Notes: a model not told the origin generated them from the sequence alone. A DNA stretch of 6,104 nt from Methanosarcinales archaeon (GCA_012961645.1 DTYY01000147.1:1-6104); one strand, 5' to 3'. Positions 1 through 6,069 are shown, numbered from the stretch's first letter. Program-made: numbers and translations.

Positions 1-1
1 G

Positions 2-379
2 GTCGGGATATCGGGCGCACGCGTGCTCATCCTTGGCGTTACATACCGCGGCGATGTGAACGAGACGAGATTCAGTCCTGCAATCGACGTGATCAATGAA
101 CTACGGGCGAGGGGGGCAGAGGTCTCTGCTTATGATCCAGTGCTCGGTGGTGTGGTTGAACGGTTCGGAGCAATCCCCGCTGATATCGGCTCTGGTGAGG
201 GGATTGATGAGATCGATGCGATCCTGATCGCCTCGGATCACACCGAATTTAAGATGATCGACTGGGACCGACTCGGCAGGAGGATGCGGCATAAGGTGGT
301 TGTGGATGGCAGGGGCATCCTTGATCCAGTAGAACTTCGCTCCAGAGGGTATCTATACCGGGCAGTTGGTAGACCATGA
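2..379 (+). CDS. Nucleotide-sugar dehydrogenase, C-terminal part (UDP-ManNAc/UDP-GlcNAc dehydrogenase type), 5' truncated
   Basis: This is the last 125 residues of a UDP-glucose/GDP-mannose dehydrogenase family enzyme, which oxidises C6 of a UDP-sugar to a uronic acid with NAD+ in the cytoplasm. The frame is open to the window edge, so the coding region enters from outside. The GTG at 23 is an internal valine, because family sequence (VGISGARVLILG) already precedes it. Visible hallmarks are LGVTYRGDVNETR followed by SPA, which is the UDP-binding loop with its conserved Arg, then the YDP turn, the strand LIASDHTEF and the signature VVDGRGILDP. These belong to the C-terminal UDP-binding domain. 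The NAD-binding domain and catalytic Cys lie upstream, out of view. The TYRGDVNETR form resembles WecC-type enzymes making UDP-ManNAcA more than UDP-glucose dehydrogenases, but substrate cannot be fixed from this part. Its stop overlaps the next start (ATGA), so translation is probably coupled to the glycan-initiating transferase. Confidence 0.88.
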   Translation, partial: VGISGARVLILGVTYRGDVNETRFSPAIDVINELRARGAEVSAYDPVLGGVVERFGAIPADIGSGEGIDEIDAILIASDHTEFKMIDWDRLGRRMRHKVVVDGRGILDPVELRSRGYLYRAVGRP

Positions 380-1380
380 ACATACCTCATGACGCGCAGA
401 ATATCGCAATCTTCTTTCTTCTTTCGTTCGTGCTGACGATGGCAGCGCTTCCCAGAATGATCAGGATACTTAGATCAAGCGACATGGTCGTGAGGGATTA
501 CTACAAGGCAGGAAATGTGTATGTCCCGACAAACGGTGGTTTGCTCATCACGCTCGTCGTTCTTGTGATGCTTAGCATATCGGTCATCTTCTGCAACTCA
601 CCGATCAATTTCATAATTGTTTACATCGCGGTGATGTATGCCACATTCGGGATACTGGACGACTATCTCCGGATCAGGAACCGGTGGCTCAAGATATTCT
701 TCCCGTACTTCCTGTCGTATCCGATCGCACTGATCCTCCAGCCGCACGCCATGGAAACGATCGGTCTCTTCTTCGATGTCACGCCAACCTCGGTAACATG
801 CTTTTACTACATCATCGCTCCAATGTACGTGATGGTCGTTGCAAACATGGTGAACATGCATTCCGGTTTCAACGGGCTCCAGTCAGGGCTTTCCTCGATA
901 GTCTTCTTCTTCCTCCTGGTGAAATCATTCATGGTCGGGAGAATCGAGCATCTCAACATCTTTGCGGCGTTCTTCGGAGCAAATCTCGCGTTCTGGACGT
1001 ACAACAGGTATCCCTCATCGATCTTTGAGGGGAACATCGGTGCGATGTTAATCGGCGCTGCTATGGGCGTCTTCATCGTCTTTCAGGGATTCCTCATATC
1101 CGGAATCGTCATGCTCCTCCCGCATATCATCAACTTTCTCATGTACTTCTACTGGAGGGTACGGCGAAAGATATGCCAGAGGCAGGGCACACCGACAGAG
1201 GAATATGGCTCGTTCAAGTTCGGGCATCTGAGGGAGGATGGCACGATCAGGGTTCCGAACAGGCTGACACTGAAATGGCTGCCTCCGTATTACTATCAGA
1301 TGACCGAGAAAGAGGTCGTCAGAATTATGTATGCGTTCACCGCCATGACGTGTGCCATCGCGCTCTATGTGCCATACTGA
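376..1380 (+). CDS. UDP-GlcNAc:polyprenyl/dolichyl-phosphate GlcNAc-1-phosphate transferase-like protein (GPT/MraY superfamily)
   Basis: A 334-residue polytopic membrane protein, with about ten hydrophobic segments, of the polyprenyl-phosphate HexNAc-1-phosphate transferase superfamily. Members move a sugar-1-phosphate from a UDP-sugar to a lipid phosphate at the cytoplasmic face, the first step of N-glycan or related glycan assembly. Motifs in order are DYYKAG with Lys44 (usual DxxK) and VPTNGG; GILDDYLRIRNR with the Asp95-Asp96 pair; NMVNMHSGFNGLQSG at 157-171, of the eukaryotic/archaeal GPT style (GxNGL) rather than the MraY style; and FEGNIGAMLIGA at 217-228. In the last motif the usual GD Asp, a Mg2+/pyrophosphate site in MraY, is Asn220 (codon aac at 1033). 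The C-terminal stretch KFGHLREDGT...PNRLTLKWL is familiar from archaeal homologues. The start ATG overlaps the dehydrogenase stop by 4 bases, and no strong Shine-Dalgarno precedes it, which fits translational coupling. Family assignment is firm. Activity is inferred, with the Asp-to-Asn change as the caveat. Confidence 0.85.
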   Translation: MNIPHDAQNIAIFFLLSFVLTMAALPRMIRILRSSDMVVRDYYKAGNVYVPTNGGLLITLVVLVMLSISVIFCNSPINFIIVYIAVMYATFGILDDYLRIRNRWLKIFFPYFLSYPIALILQPHAMETIGLFFDVTPTSVTCFYYIIAPMYVMVVANMVNMHSGFNGLQSGLSSIVFFFLLVKSFMVGRIEHLNIFAAFFGANLAFWTYNRYPSSIFEGNIGAMLIGAAMGVFIVFQGFLISGIVMLLPHIINFLMYFYWRVRRKICQRQGTPTEEYGSFKFGHLREDGTIRVPNRLTLKWLPPYYYQMTEKEVVRIMYAFTAMTCAIALYVPY

Positions 1381-1411
1381 TATAAGATTACATCATATAT
1401 GTTATATCTGA
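1381..1411 (+). promoter_or_regulatory. Possible archaeal promoter for a leaderless transcript of the surface-protein gene
   Basis: The 18-base gap after the transferase gene is sharply AT-rich (TATAAGATTA, then CATATATGTTATAT). No Shine-Dalgarno precedes ATG 1399 or ATG 1411. A TATA-like element at 1381-1386 would place a start of transcription about 25 bases downstream, close to ATG 1411, which would suit a leaderless mRNA. Chance AT-richness is a real alternative. Confidence 0.25.
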
Positions 1412-4400
1412 TGGTAGCTGGAAGATCAAAATATTATATTGACCTGATAGCGGTTGTCATACTCACAGGTCTATGCATCCTCTTTGTTATTGTCGAGCCA
1501 TTCAACAAAACGCCGCTCAGGATACCGTTTTCACTGATAATCCTGCTCTTCCTCCCCGGATACGCGCTGATAGCGGCAATGTTTCCGAAAAAGGGAGAGA
1601 TCGGTGGAATCGAGCGGTTCACGCTCAGCATCGGTCTGAGTATTGCGATCACAGTCTTTGATGGCTTTGCGATCAGCATGACACCATACCTGTTCAGACC
1701 GATGCCACTCATACTCACGCTCTCTGCGATAACATTGTTCCTTCTGCTACTGACCGTCGTTACAAGGGCGCTTGTACCAGCGGATGAGAGATATTTTGTG
1801 GATTATCAGGGGTTCATCGAGTCACTGCGTGCTGATGAGGGGAAGATGAATGATATCGAGCGAATGCTTTTCATAGCGCTCATAGGGTCGATCATCATCG
1901 CAAGCAGCATGCTGATCTATGCCAAGCTCACGTTCGAGGAGGAGAAGTTCACCGCACTCTACATCCTGGGTCCCGGGGGCAAGGCAGAGGGTTACGAGAA
2001 GAATCTGCACATCGGCGAGCCCTCCTCGATCACGGTTGGTGTTGAGAACTATGAACATGCGCCCACCGAGTATACACTTCAGGTGAAGCTTGGGGCGGGC
2101 GTGCTCGAAACACGGAAGATATCTCTGATGCACAAGAAAAAATGGCTTGAAGAGGTAACATTTGTCCCGGATCGGACTGGAGATCGCTTGAAACTTGAAT
2201 TTGTTCTGTACAGGGGTGGGACACAATATCGATCCGTGCATCTCTGGGTCAGCTCATCGATCGACTACAACGACACAAGCACTCTCTTGAATTATCTGAT
2301 CATACCGCCGGATGTCCCGAATGGCGGCATGGAAGAGAACAGTTCGTGGACATTCAGCAGCAACAGAAACTTTACCGGCGAATATTCGAGCGTATCGCAC
2401 TCATCCAACCACTCTTACGGGATTGTATCCACGAAACCCGATGAGGGCTGGTATGGCGCAATCGAACAGGATATTGCATCGCAGGAACCCGGGCTTGCCG
2501 TGCTCAGGTTTGCTGTGCGTGATTCAATCCTCACAAACACCACCGGTTATCAAAAGCAGGTACTCTTAAATGAGCGAATCGTCTGGGAGGATAGCGCAGC
2601 TAAGGATGAGGGCTGGCAGCAGATCAGGTTCCCTGTGATGCTCCAGAAGTCAAACAGGCTGGTCATGAAGGTCTATTCAGAGAAGAGCAACCCGGATATC
2701 TCAGTTTGGTGGGACGATGTCGGGTTTGAGACGCTCACAACGATGAATGTATCGTATTGCGAGCCATCGATTCTTCTCGATACTCCGACAGATGTTTCGG
2801 TGGTTATCGAGAATTACGAGCCCGCATACACAAACTACACTCTCTTTCTTAAGCTTGGAGGAGACGTGGTCGCAGAAGAGGGGATTGGCGTTGCGAGCTG
2901 CGAAAATGCGGTTTTGAACCTGACATTCACACCGGAGACCATTAGCTCATATCTACCGCTCGAGTTTCTGCTGTACACTGGAGATGTGATACACCGGTAC
3001 GAGGCAAGAACAGTCTCTTCTTCGGTTGATTACAGCAACACCGATTCCATGTTGAACTACTCGATAAGACTGCCCCGGATCCACAATTCAGACATGGAGT
3101 ATGATGGGCACTGGGAGTACGCCGGAAAAGGTAATTTCACGGGCAACTACACCACGGCTGCCTCGACGCTCGGGTACCGCTCGTATGAGATCGCCATTTT
3201 AGAGGGCGCGAGCACACTGCCAGGAGACTTCGGCGAAATCTCGCAGAAAATAGCAGGCGAGAGGGGAATTGTCCTTCTATCGTTTGATGTGAGTGACTCG
3301 CAGATCTCTGAGACGGGAGGACACCACGTGAAACAGGTACTGCTCAATGACATCCTCATCTGGGAGGATGACGCTGCCGGTGACGAGGGCTGGCAGCGCG
3401 TCGAGACGCCGGTGATGCTTGCATCAAACAACACCCTAACCCTCAGGGTGCATGAGGAAGCTGGAGGCACGGACTTTCGGACGTGGTGGGACAACATCGA
3501 ATTTGGGAAGTTCACAGGGGAAACAGAGAGTGAAATAAAGGTTGCAGGATACGCTCCGAGCGTGCAGCTCAGCAGCATTCCGATGCCGATCTATAACGGC
3601 AGCACGATGACACTCACAAGTTCGAACTGCGATCAACTGAACTCCAATGAGAAGCTTGTACTCTATTTCAGCGGGGATGGTGTAGTTGAACCAGGGAACG
3701 CCACCTACACGATCAGCGTCAGTGGCGAGAGCATCCGTTATCTCGGAGAGCGATACATGATCCCTGGTTCAGAACCCGACCTTCTGCTGCCAACGATCGT
3801 TGATGGGAGCAGCAGAACCATGCATGCGAACGAGACATGGAAGCTTGGAAGTGGCTATAACCTCTCACTCTGTGATGTGGATGGTGTGCGGGAGACCGCC
3901 TTTCTCAAACTGAATCATAACCACGAAACCATCGATTCCGGTATCTTTGGCGAGGCTGAGACCTTTGAACATAAAACCCGTGTTGAGGGTGTTGGTGATG
4001 ACGTCTGCCTCTTCAGATGCACGGTCGATGACATACGGCCTGATCAGTCCGTAAGGATCGATGATCTGTACCTCCATTTGGATACGCCGGTCTATGTCAG
4101 AGTCGGAGGTAGGTATGGAGAGTTCGAGATCGATGAGATCAATCCGTCCGGAATCGTCTTCAAAAACAGAGAATCGATCATCTTCAGTGGAAGGTGCAGC
4201 ATCCTGAACGACACGATCGTCTTCGAGGTCTCTGATAACAGGCACTATGCATATCTCTACACGACAAAGACCGGGAGCGGGACTTATAAGCTGAAAGGAA
4301 CGCCGTCGTCGTATCGTGCGAAAGCAGGAGAATGGATGAACCTGACCGGCGACAACCATCCGGCATTCTCCTATGATTTCGAGACCGGAGAGTCGTACGA

Positions 4401-5073
4401 GGAACTGAAGGTCTACTTCTCTGGTGACCGGTTCATCGCACCAGGGGACGTGACATACACGGCGACCGTGATCGATGGTAAGACCGGTTTTCTGGGAGAG
4501 ATGCATCGATCATTTGATCCTGACCGCGCAGACCTCCTCGGAAGGATTCTTGTGGACGAGAGCAGCGAGGTGTGGCTAAGGACTGGTGAGAGTTACGGCT
4601 TACGTGAGGGCTACCTCCTCACAATTGGGGATATATCAGTAACAGGAGGCGCGGTCAAGGACGTGTTTACAACAGGAAACACGGCATGGCTGAAACTTGT
4701 AAAGGAGGGAGAGGTTGTGGAATCTATCGTCTGCATCGAAGGAGGTACTTTTGGGTACATGGTCTCCATTGCGGGGGATGATGTGCCGGTCTTCGAATGC
4801 ACCGTCGCTACGATCTTTCAGGAAGGCGGAGGCGGTTTTGTCGTCCTGGAAGATATCATACAATGCTCAAGTGACGTGAAGAAGATCCATATCGGGGGCA
4901 GATATGGTAAATTCGAAGTCTGCGAGATTGCGGCTGACAGAATTGTGATCAAAAACACCGAATCGATCACGATCGATTCTGAGACCTCGATTCTAAATGG
5001 CTGGCTCAAGTTTGATGTCAGCGGAAGCAGTGTTACCCCATACACAGAAAAACAGATAGGGGGCCTGGTGTGA
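1399..5073 (+). CDS. DUF1616 membrane-anchored surface protein with two CARDB/jelly-roll repeats and two S-layer duplication domains
   Basis: A 1224-residue protein. Residues about 14-32, 43-62, 74-93, 102-121 and 155-176 are five membrane helices. The sequence from PLRIPFSLIILLFLPGYAL through GGIERFTLSIGLSIA is characteristic of DUF1616 (PF07760). A cytoplasmic N-terminus puts residues 177-1224 outside the cell. Next come a CARDB-like beta domain (about 186-285), a jelly roll (about 303-446, starting PNGGMEENSSWTF and ending VWWDDVGFE), a second CARDB-like domain (450-540) and a second jelly roll (558-704, NSDMEYDGHWEY to TWWDNIEFG). Residues about 715-957 and 960-1217 are two S-layer duplication domains (PF07752/TIGR01567 type). 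Their markers are YFSGD, VGGRYGEFEI versus IGGRYGKFEV, and VFKNRESI versus VIKNTESI. There are 18 N-X-S/T sequons in the ectodomain. No C-terminal membrane helix exists, so anchoring is N-terminal, opposite to Methanosarcina S-layer proteins. The likely role is a glycosylated envelope component. ATG 1399 has no Shine-Dalgarno; ATG 1411 (residue 5) is an alternative start. Confidence 0.85.
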   Translation: MLYLMVAGRSKYYIDLIAVVILTGLCILFVIVEPFNKTPLRIPFSLIILLFLPGYALIAAMFPKKGEIGGIERFTLSIGLSIAITVFDGFAISMTPYLFRPMPLILTLSAITLFLLLLTVVTRALVPADERYFVDYQGFIESLRADEGKMNDIERMLFIALIGSIIIASSMLIYAKLTFEEEKFTALYILGPGGKAEGYEKNLHIGEPSSITVGVENYEHAPTEYTLQVKLGAGVLETRKISLMHKKKWLEEVTFVPDRTGDRLKLEFVLYRGGTQYRSVHLWVSSSIDYNDTSTLLNYLIIPPDVPNGGMEENSSWTFSSNRNFTGEYSSVSHSSNHSYGIVSTKPDEGWYGAIEQDIASQEPGLAVLRFAVRDSILTNTTGYQKQVLLNERIVWEDSAAKDEGWQQIRFPVMLQKSNRLVMKVYSEKSNPDISVWWDDVGFETLTTMNVSYCEPSILLDTPTDVSVVIENYEPAYTNYTLFLKLGGDVVAEEGIGVASCENAVLNLTFTPETISSYLPLEFLLYTGDVIHRYEARTVSSSVDYSNTDSMLNYSIRLPRIHNSDMEYDGHWEYAGKGNFTGNYTTAASTLGYRSYEIAILEGASTLPGDFGEISQKIAGERGIVLLSFDVSDSQISETGGHHVKQVLLNDILIWEDDAAGDEGWQRVETPVMLASNNTLTLRVHEEAGGTDFRTWWDNIEFGKFTGETESEIKVAGYAPSVQLSSIPMPIYNGSTMTLTSSNCDQLNSNEKLVLYFSGDGVVEPGNATYTISVSGESIRYLGERYMIPGSEPDLLLPTIVDGSSRTMHANETWKLGSGYNLSLCDVDGVRETAFLKLNHNHETIDSGIFGEAETFEHKTRVEGVGDDVCLFRCTVDDIRPDQSVRIDDLYLHLDTPVYVRVGGRYGEFEIDEINPSGIVFKNRESIIFSGRCSILNDTIVFEVSDNRHYAYLYTTKTGSGTYKLKGTPSSYRAKAGEWMNLTGDNHPAFSYDFETGESYEELKVYFSGDRFIAPGDVTYTATVIDGKTGFLGEMHRSFDPDRADLLGRILVDESSEVWLRTGESYGLREGYLLTIGDISVTGGAVKDVFTTGNTAWLKLVKEGEVVESIVCIEGGTFGYMVSIAGDDVPVFECTVATIFQEGGGGFVVLEDIIQCSSDVKKIHIGGRYGKFEVCEIAADRIVIKNTESITIDSETSILNGWLKFDVSGSSVTPYTEKQIGGLV
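2011..2736 (+). repeat. Coding repeat unit A1 (CARDB-like plus jelly roll), residues 205-446 of the surface protein
   Basis: This is the first copy of a roughly 250-residue duplication. It aligns with the following unit through VENYEHAPTEYTL versus IENYEPAYTNYTL, LEFVLYRGG versus LEFLLYTGD, SSSIDYNDT versus SSSVDYSNT, LLNERIVWED versus LLNDILIWED, and DEGWQ in both. The jelly-roll half ends in VWWDDVGFE, resembling the end of carbohydrate-binding galactose-binding-like folds. The DNA copies share only short identical stretches, so the duplication is old. Confidence 0.85.
2758..3510 (+). repeat. Coding repeat unit A2 (CARDB-like plus jelly roll), residues 454-704 of the surface protein
   Basis: This is the second copy of the CARDB-like plus jelly-roll unit. 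It keeps the core motifs of the first copy (ENYEP, LEFLLYTGD, SSVDYSNT, VKQVLLND, DEGWQRV, TWWDNIEFG). It differs by carrying two cysteines, Cys454 and Cys501, at places where the first copy has none, which could form an internal disulfide. It also carries sequons at 479, 507, 553, 579, 583 and 677. Confidence 0.85.
3595..4269 (+). repeat. S-layer duplication domain, copy 1 (residues 733-957)
   Basis: Landmarks are LVLYFSGD at 753-760, YLGERYMIPG, the NETWKLGSGYNLSL strand, GDDVCLFRCTV, VRVGGRYGEFEIDEI and IVFKNRESIIFSG. These recur in the same order in the next copy, with the YFSGD motifs exactly 250 residues apart. The opening of this copy (SNCDQLNSNEK) lacks the FxYDF-type stretch that begins the second copy, so it has diverged at its N-terminal edge. 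The domain type is that of Methanosarcina-type S-layer proteins. Confidence 0.8.
4327..5049 (+). repeat. S-layer duplication domain, copy 2 (residues 977-1217)
   Basis: This copy begins AGEWMNLTGDN and FSYDFETGES, the classical opening of the Methanosarcina S-layer duplication domain. It continues with LKVYFSGD, FLGEMHRSFDP, the TGESYGLREGYLLTI strand, AWLKLVKEGEVV, GDDVPVFECTV, IGGRYGKFEV and IVIKNTESITI. It is the better preserved of the two copies. Apart from Asn981 near its start it has no N-glycosylation sequon. The protein ends seven residues after it, with no stalk or membrane helix. Confidence 0.85.
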
Positions 5074-5074
5074 G

Positions 5075-5830
5075 ATGAACATCCTCTTCATGCTTGCTTC
5101 TGGACTCGGCGCAGCGGTCATACTCACAGTGATCGCTTCTTTCATATTCAGCCAGCAGATTCTTCTCAGGTGGTATCACGCTAAAAAGGCGTCATTCGAT
5201 GATCCTCTGTACATGCAGATGCTCAAACTTGCAAAAGACGCCGGAATGCCCGCGGCAGGACTCTATTTTATTGAATCTCCTGTTGTTAACTCGTTTTCCG
5301 TTGGGAACCGGAAGAACGGTTCTATCGTCCTGACAACCGGAGCGATTGAACGATTGAGTGGAGATGAACTCTCATGCATGATGGTGTACGAGATTGCACA
5401 TCTCAGGAGCGGGCGCAGACTCCGGGAGATCGCCGCTGTTATTGCCGGAATACTCACCATGCTTCCGATTGCGGCGCTCTGGGGTGCGGTATTTACAGGA
5501 TTCGGGCAGGATTATGAGCCTGCGCCAAAGCTGATCAAATTCTTTGTGACATCTCTCTTTGCGCCACCAGCGGCACTTCTTGTCCAGGTCACATCCTCAG
5601 AATCGGTTAAATACGAGGCTGACAAGTATGCTGCGCTATTGTGTGGATCAGATGCCGCTATCGGGATGCTTTTAAAATTGCGAGATCATGAGAGCTGGGA
5701 TATTAATCCATCACATGCTCCGCTCTTCATCGCAAATATGCTCTCAGACGATGAGATCTACAACACGCTCTTCTGCACTCGCCCGTCGGTAGATGATAGA
5801 ATAAAAAGATTAGAGGAGGCAGGATATTGA
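5075..5830 (+). CDS. HtpX-like M48 family membrane protein with altered zinc motif (YEIAH); probable pseudoprotease
   Basis: A 251-residue homologue of M48/HtpX membrane metalloproteases, which normally degrade misfolded membrane proteins. It shows an N-terminal helix (about 4-26), then the pre-catalytic core with VNSFSVGN and IVLTTGAIERLSGDEL, matching the HtpX pattern NAFA.G followed by VVVTxGLL..L..dEL. The motif position reads VYEIAHLRSGR, so the first zinc His of HExxH is Tyr105 (codon tac at 5387), while Glu106 and His109 remain. Two more hydrophobic segments (119-143, 155-172) and the third-ligand motif SVKYEADKYAA with Glu181 follow. The tail LFCTRPSVDDRIKRL corresponds to the family's FSTHPPxxxRI with His replaced by Arg236. 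Losing one ligand should weaken or abolish zinc binding, so an inactive homologue is likely, although a single CAC-to-TAC sequence error would give the same reading. It follows the surface-protein stop after 1 base, and its own stop overlaps the next start. Confidence 0.82.
   Translation: MNILFMLASGLGAAVILTVIASFIFSQQILLRWYHAKKASFDDPLYMQMLKLAKDAGMPAAGLYFIESPVVNSFSVGNRKNGSIVLTTGAIERLSGDELSCMMVYEIAHLRSGRRLREIAAVIAGILTMLPIAALWGAVFTGFGQDYEPAPKLIKFFVTSLFAPPAALLVQVTSSESVKYEADKYAALLCGSDAAIGMLLKLRDHESWDINPSHAPLFIANMLSDDEIYNTLFCTRPSVDDRIKRLEEAGY
5814..5819 (+). promoter_or_regulatory. Ribosome binding site (AGGAGG) for the TTG-initiated small membrane protein
   Basis: A perfect AGGAGG ends 7 bases before TTG 5827, the expected spacing, and lies inside the end of the M48-like gene. 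The next in-frame ATG, at 5842, would be 22 bases away, which is too far. The site therefore decides the start in favour of TTG. Confidence 0.8.
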
Positions 5831-6045
5831 TTCCGGATTGGATGCGTGCCCTTGGCATCAGTTTCGTCTCGTATATGTTTATGCTCTTCGTGATAATCGT
5901 AGTGGTTACCTTTCATGCGAGAGACTTCGATTTCGGGCGTGCAGCAGCCATCACAGCCGTGTACATGACTGCGCTGTTGGTATACTTCGCAGTCCTATTC
6001 GTGGTGTTCAAAAGAAAAATAGCAACTACCGTACATGCGCAATAA
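5827..6045 (+). CDS. Small two-helix integral membrane protein of unknown function
   Basis: A 72-residue protein that I do not recognise as a named family. It has two hydrophobic segments, about residues 8-29 and 38-61, joined by a short polar turn (HARDFDFGR), and ends with a basic tail (KRK at 62-64). That charge pattern suggests a hairpin with its C-terminus in the cytoplasm. The start is TTG, chosen because a perfect AGGAGG sits 7 bases upstream and because the TTGA junction overlaps the preceding stop by 4 bases. The tight overlap implies coupled translation with the M48-like gene and suggests a partner role, perhaps supplying membrane helices that the shortened HtpX homologue lacks (it has one N-terminal helix rather than two). 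That role is inference. An overlapping open frame (5838-6053) is hydrophilic and far less plausible. Confidence 0.7.
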   Translation: MIPDWMRALGISFVSYMFMLFVIIVVVTFHARDFDFGRAAAITAVYMTALLVYFAVLFVVFKRKIATTVHAQ

Positions 6046-6054
6046 CATGGTAGT
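6025..6054 (+). other. Weak stem-loop over the end of the last gene
   Basis: ACTACC at 6025-6030 can pair with GGTAGT at 6049-6054. After a 4-base bulge, ATG (6035-6037) pairs with CAT (6046-6048) around an 8-base loop. The structure spans the TAA stop and is followed by a short T-rich stretch. It could be a weak terminator or processing signal. The stem is short and could be chance. Confidence 0.2.
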
Positions 6055-6061
6055 GTACTAC

Positions 6062-6069
6062 TTTATATT
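6062..6069 (+). promoter_or_regulatory. TATA-like box in the 3' flank, possible promoter for a gene beyond the window
   Basis: TTTATATT matches the usual archaeal TATA-box shape and lies in the AT-rich stretch after the last gene. A transcript would start around 6090. No coding region is visible in the remaining bases, so the target gene, if any, is outside the window. Confidence 0.35.

Noticed and set aside
23..25. GTG as a true start of the first gene
   Set aside because: The frame is open to the edge and the residues before it (VGISGAR) belong to the family, so the gene is cut by the window rather than starting here.
684..1028. Second + strand open frame inside the transferase gene
   Set aside because: The translation is a low-plausibility mix rich in His and Arg, and it overlaps conserved transferase motifs in the real frame.
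1378..1401. The transferase and surface-protein genes are in the same frame, separated by one TGA and six sense codons, suggesting read-through or a recoded TGA fusion
   Set aside because: The transferase ends where archaeal homologues are expected to end, DUF1616 proteins are normally separate, and TGA is the ordinary stop of genes 1, 3 and 4 here, where it overlaps or adjoins the next start.
3865..4506. Long minus-strand open frame (213 codons) opposite the S-layer domain
   Set aside because: It lies wholly over well-supported coding sequence, its translation resembles no family, and it has no ribosome binding site or promoter. It is a by-product of codon use on the + strand.
5838..6053. 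Alternative frame over the small membrane protein
   Set aside because: It is hydrophilic and Arg/Ser/His-rich, with the ribosome binding site at a poorer distance than for TTG 5827. The two-helix reading is much more protein-like.
6050..6061. GTAGTGTACTAC dyad as an operator
   Set aside because: The arms are only 5 bases with a 2-base centre and there is no second copy. Its neighbourhood to a TATA-like box is suggestive but not enough to call.
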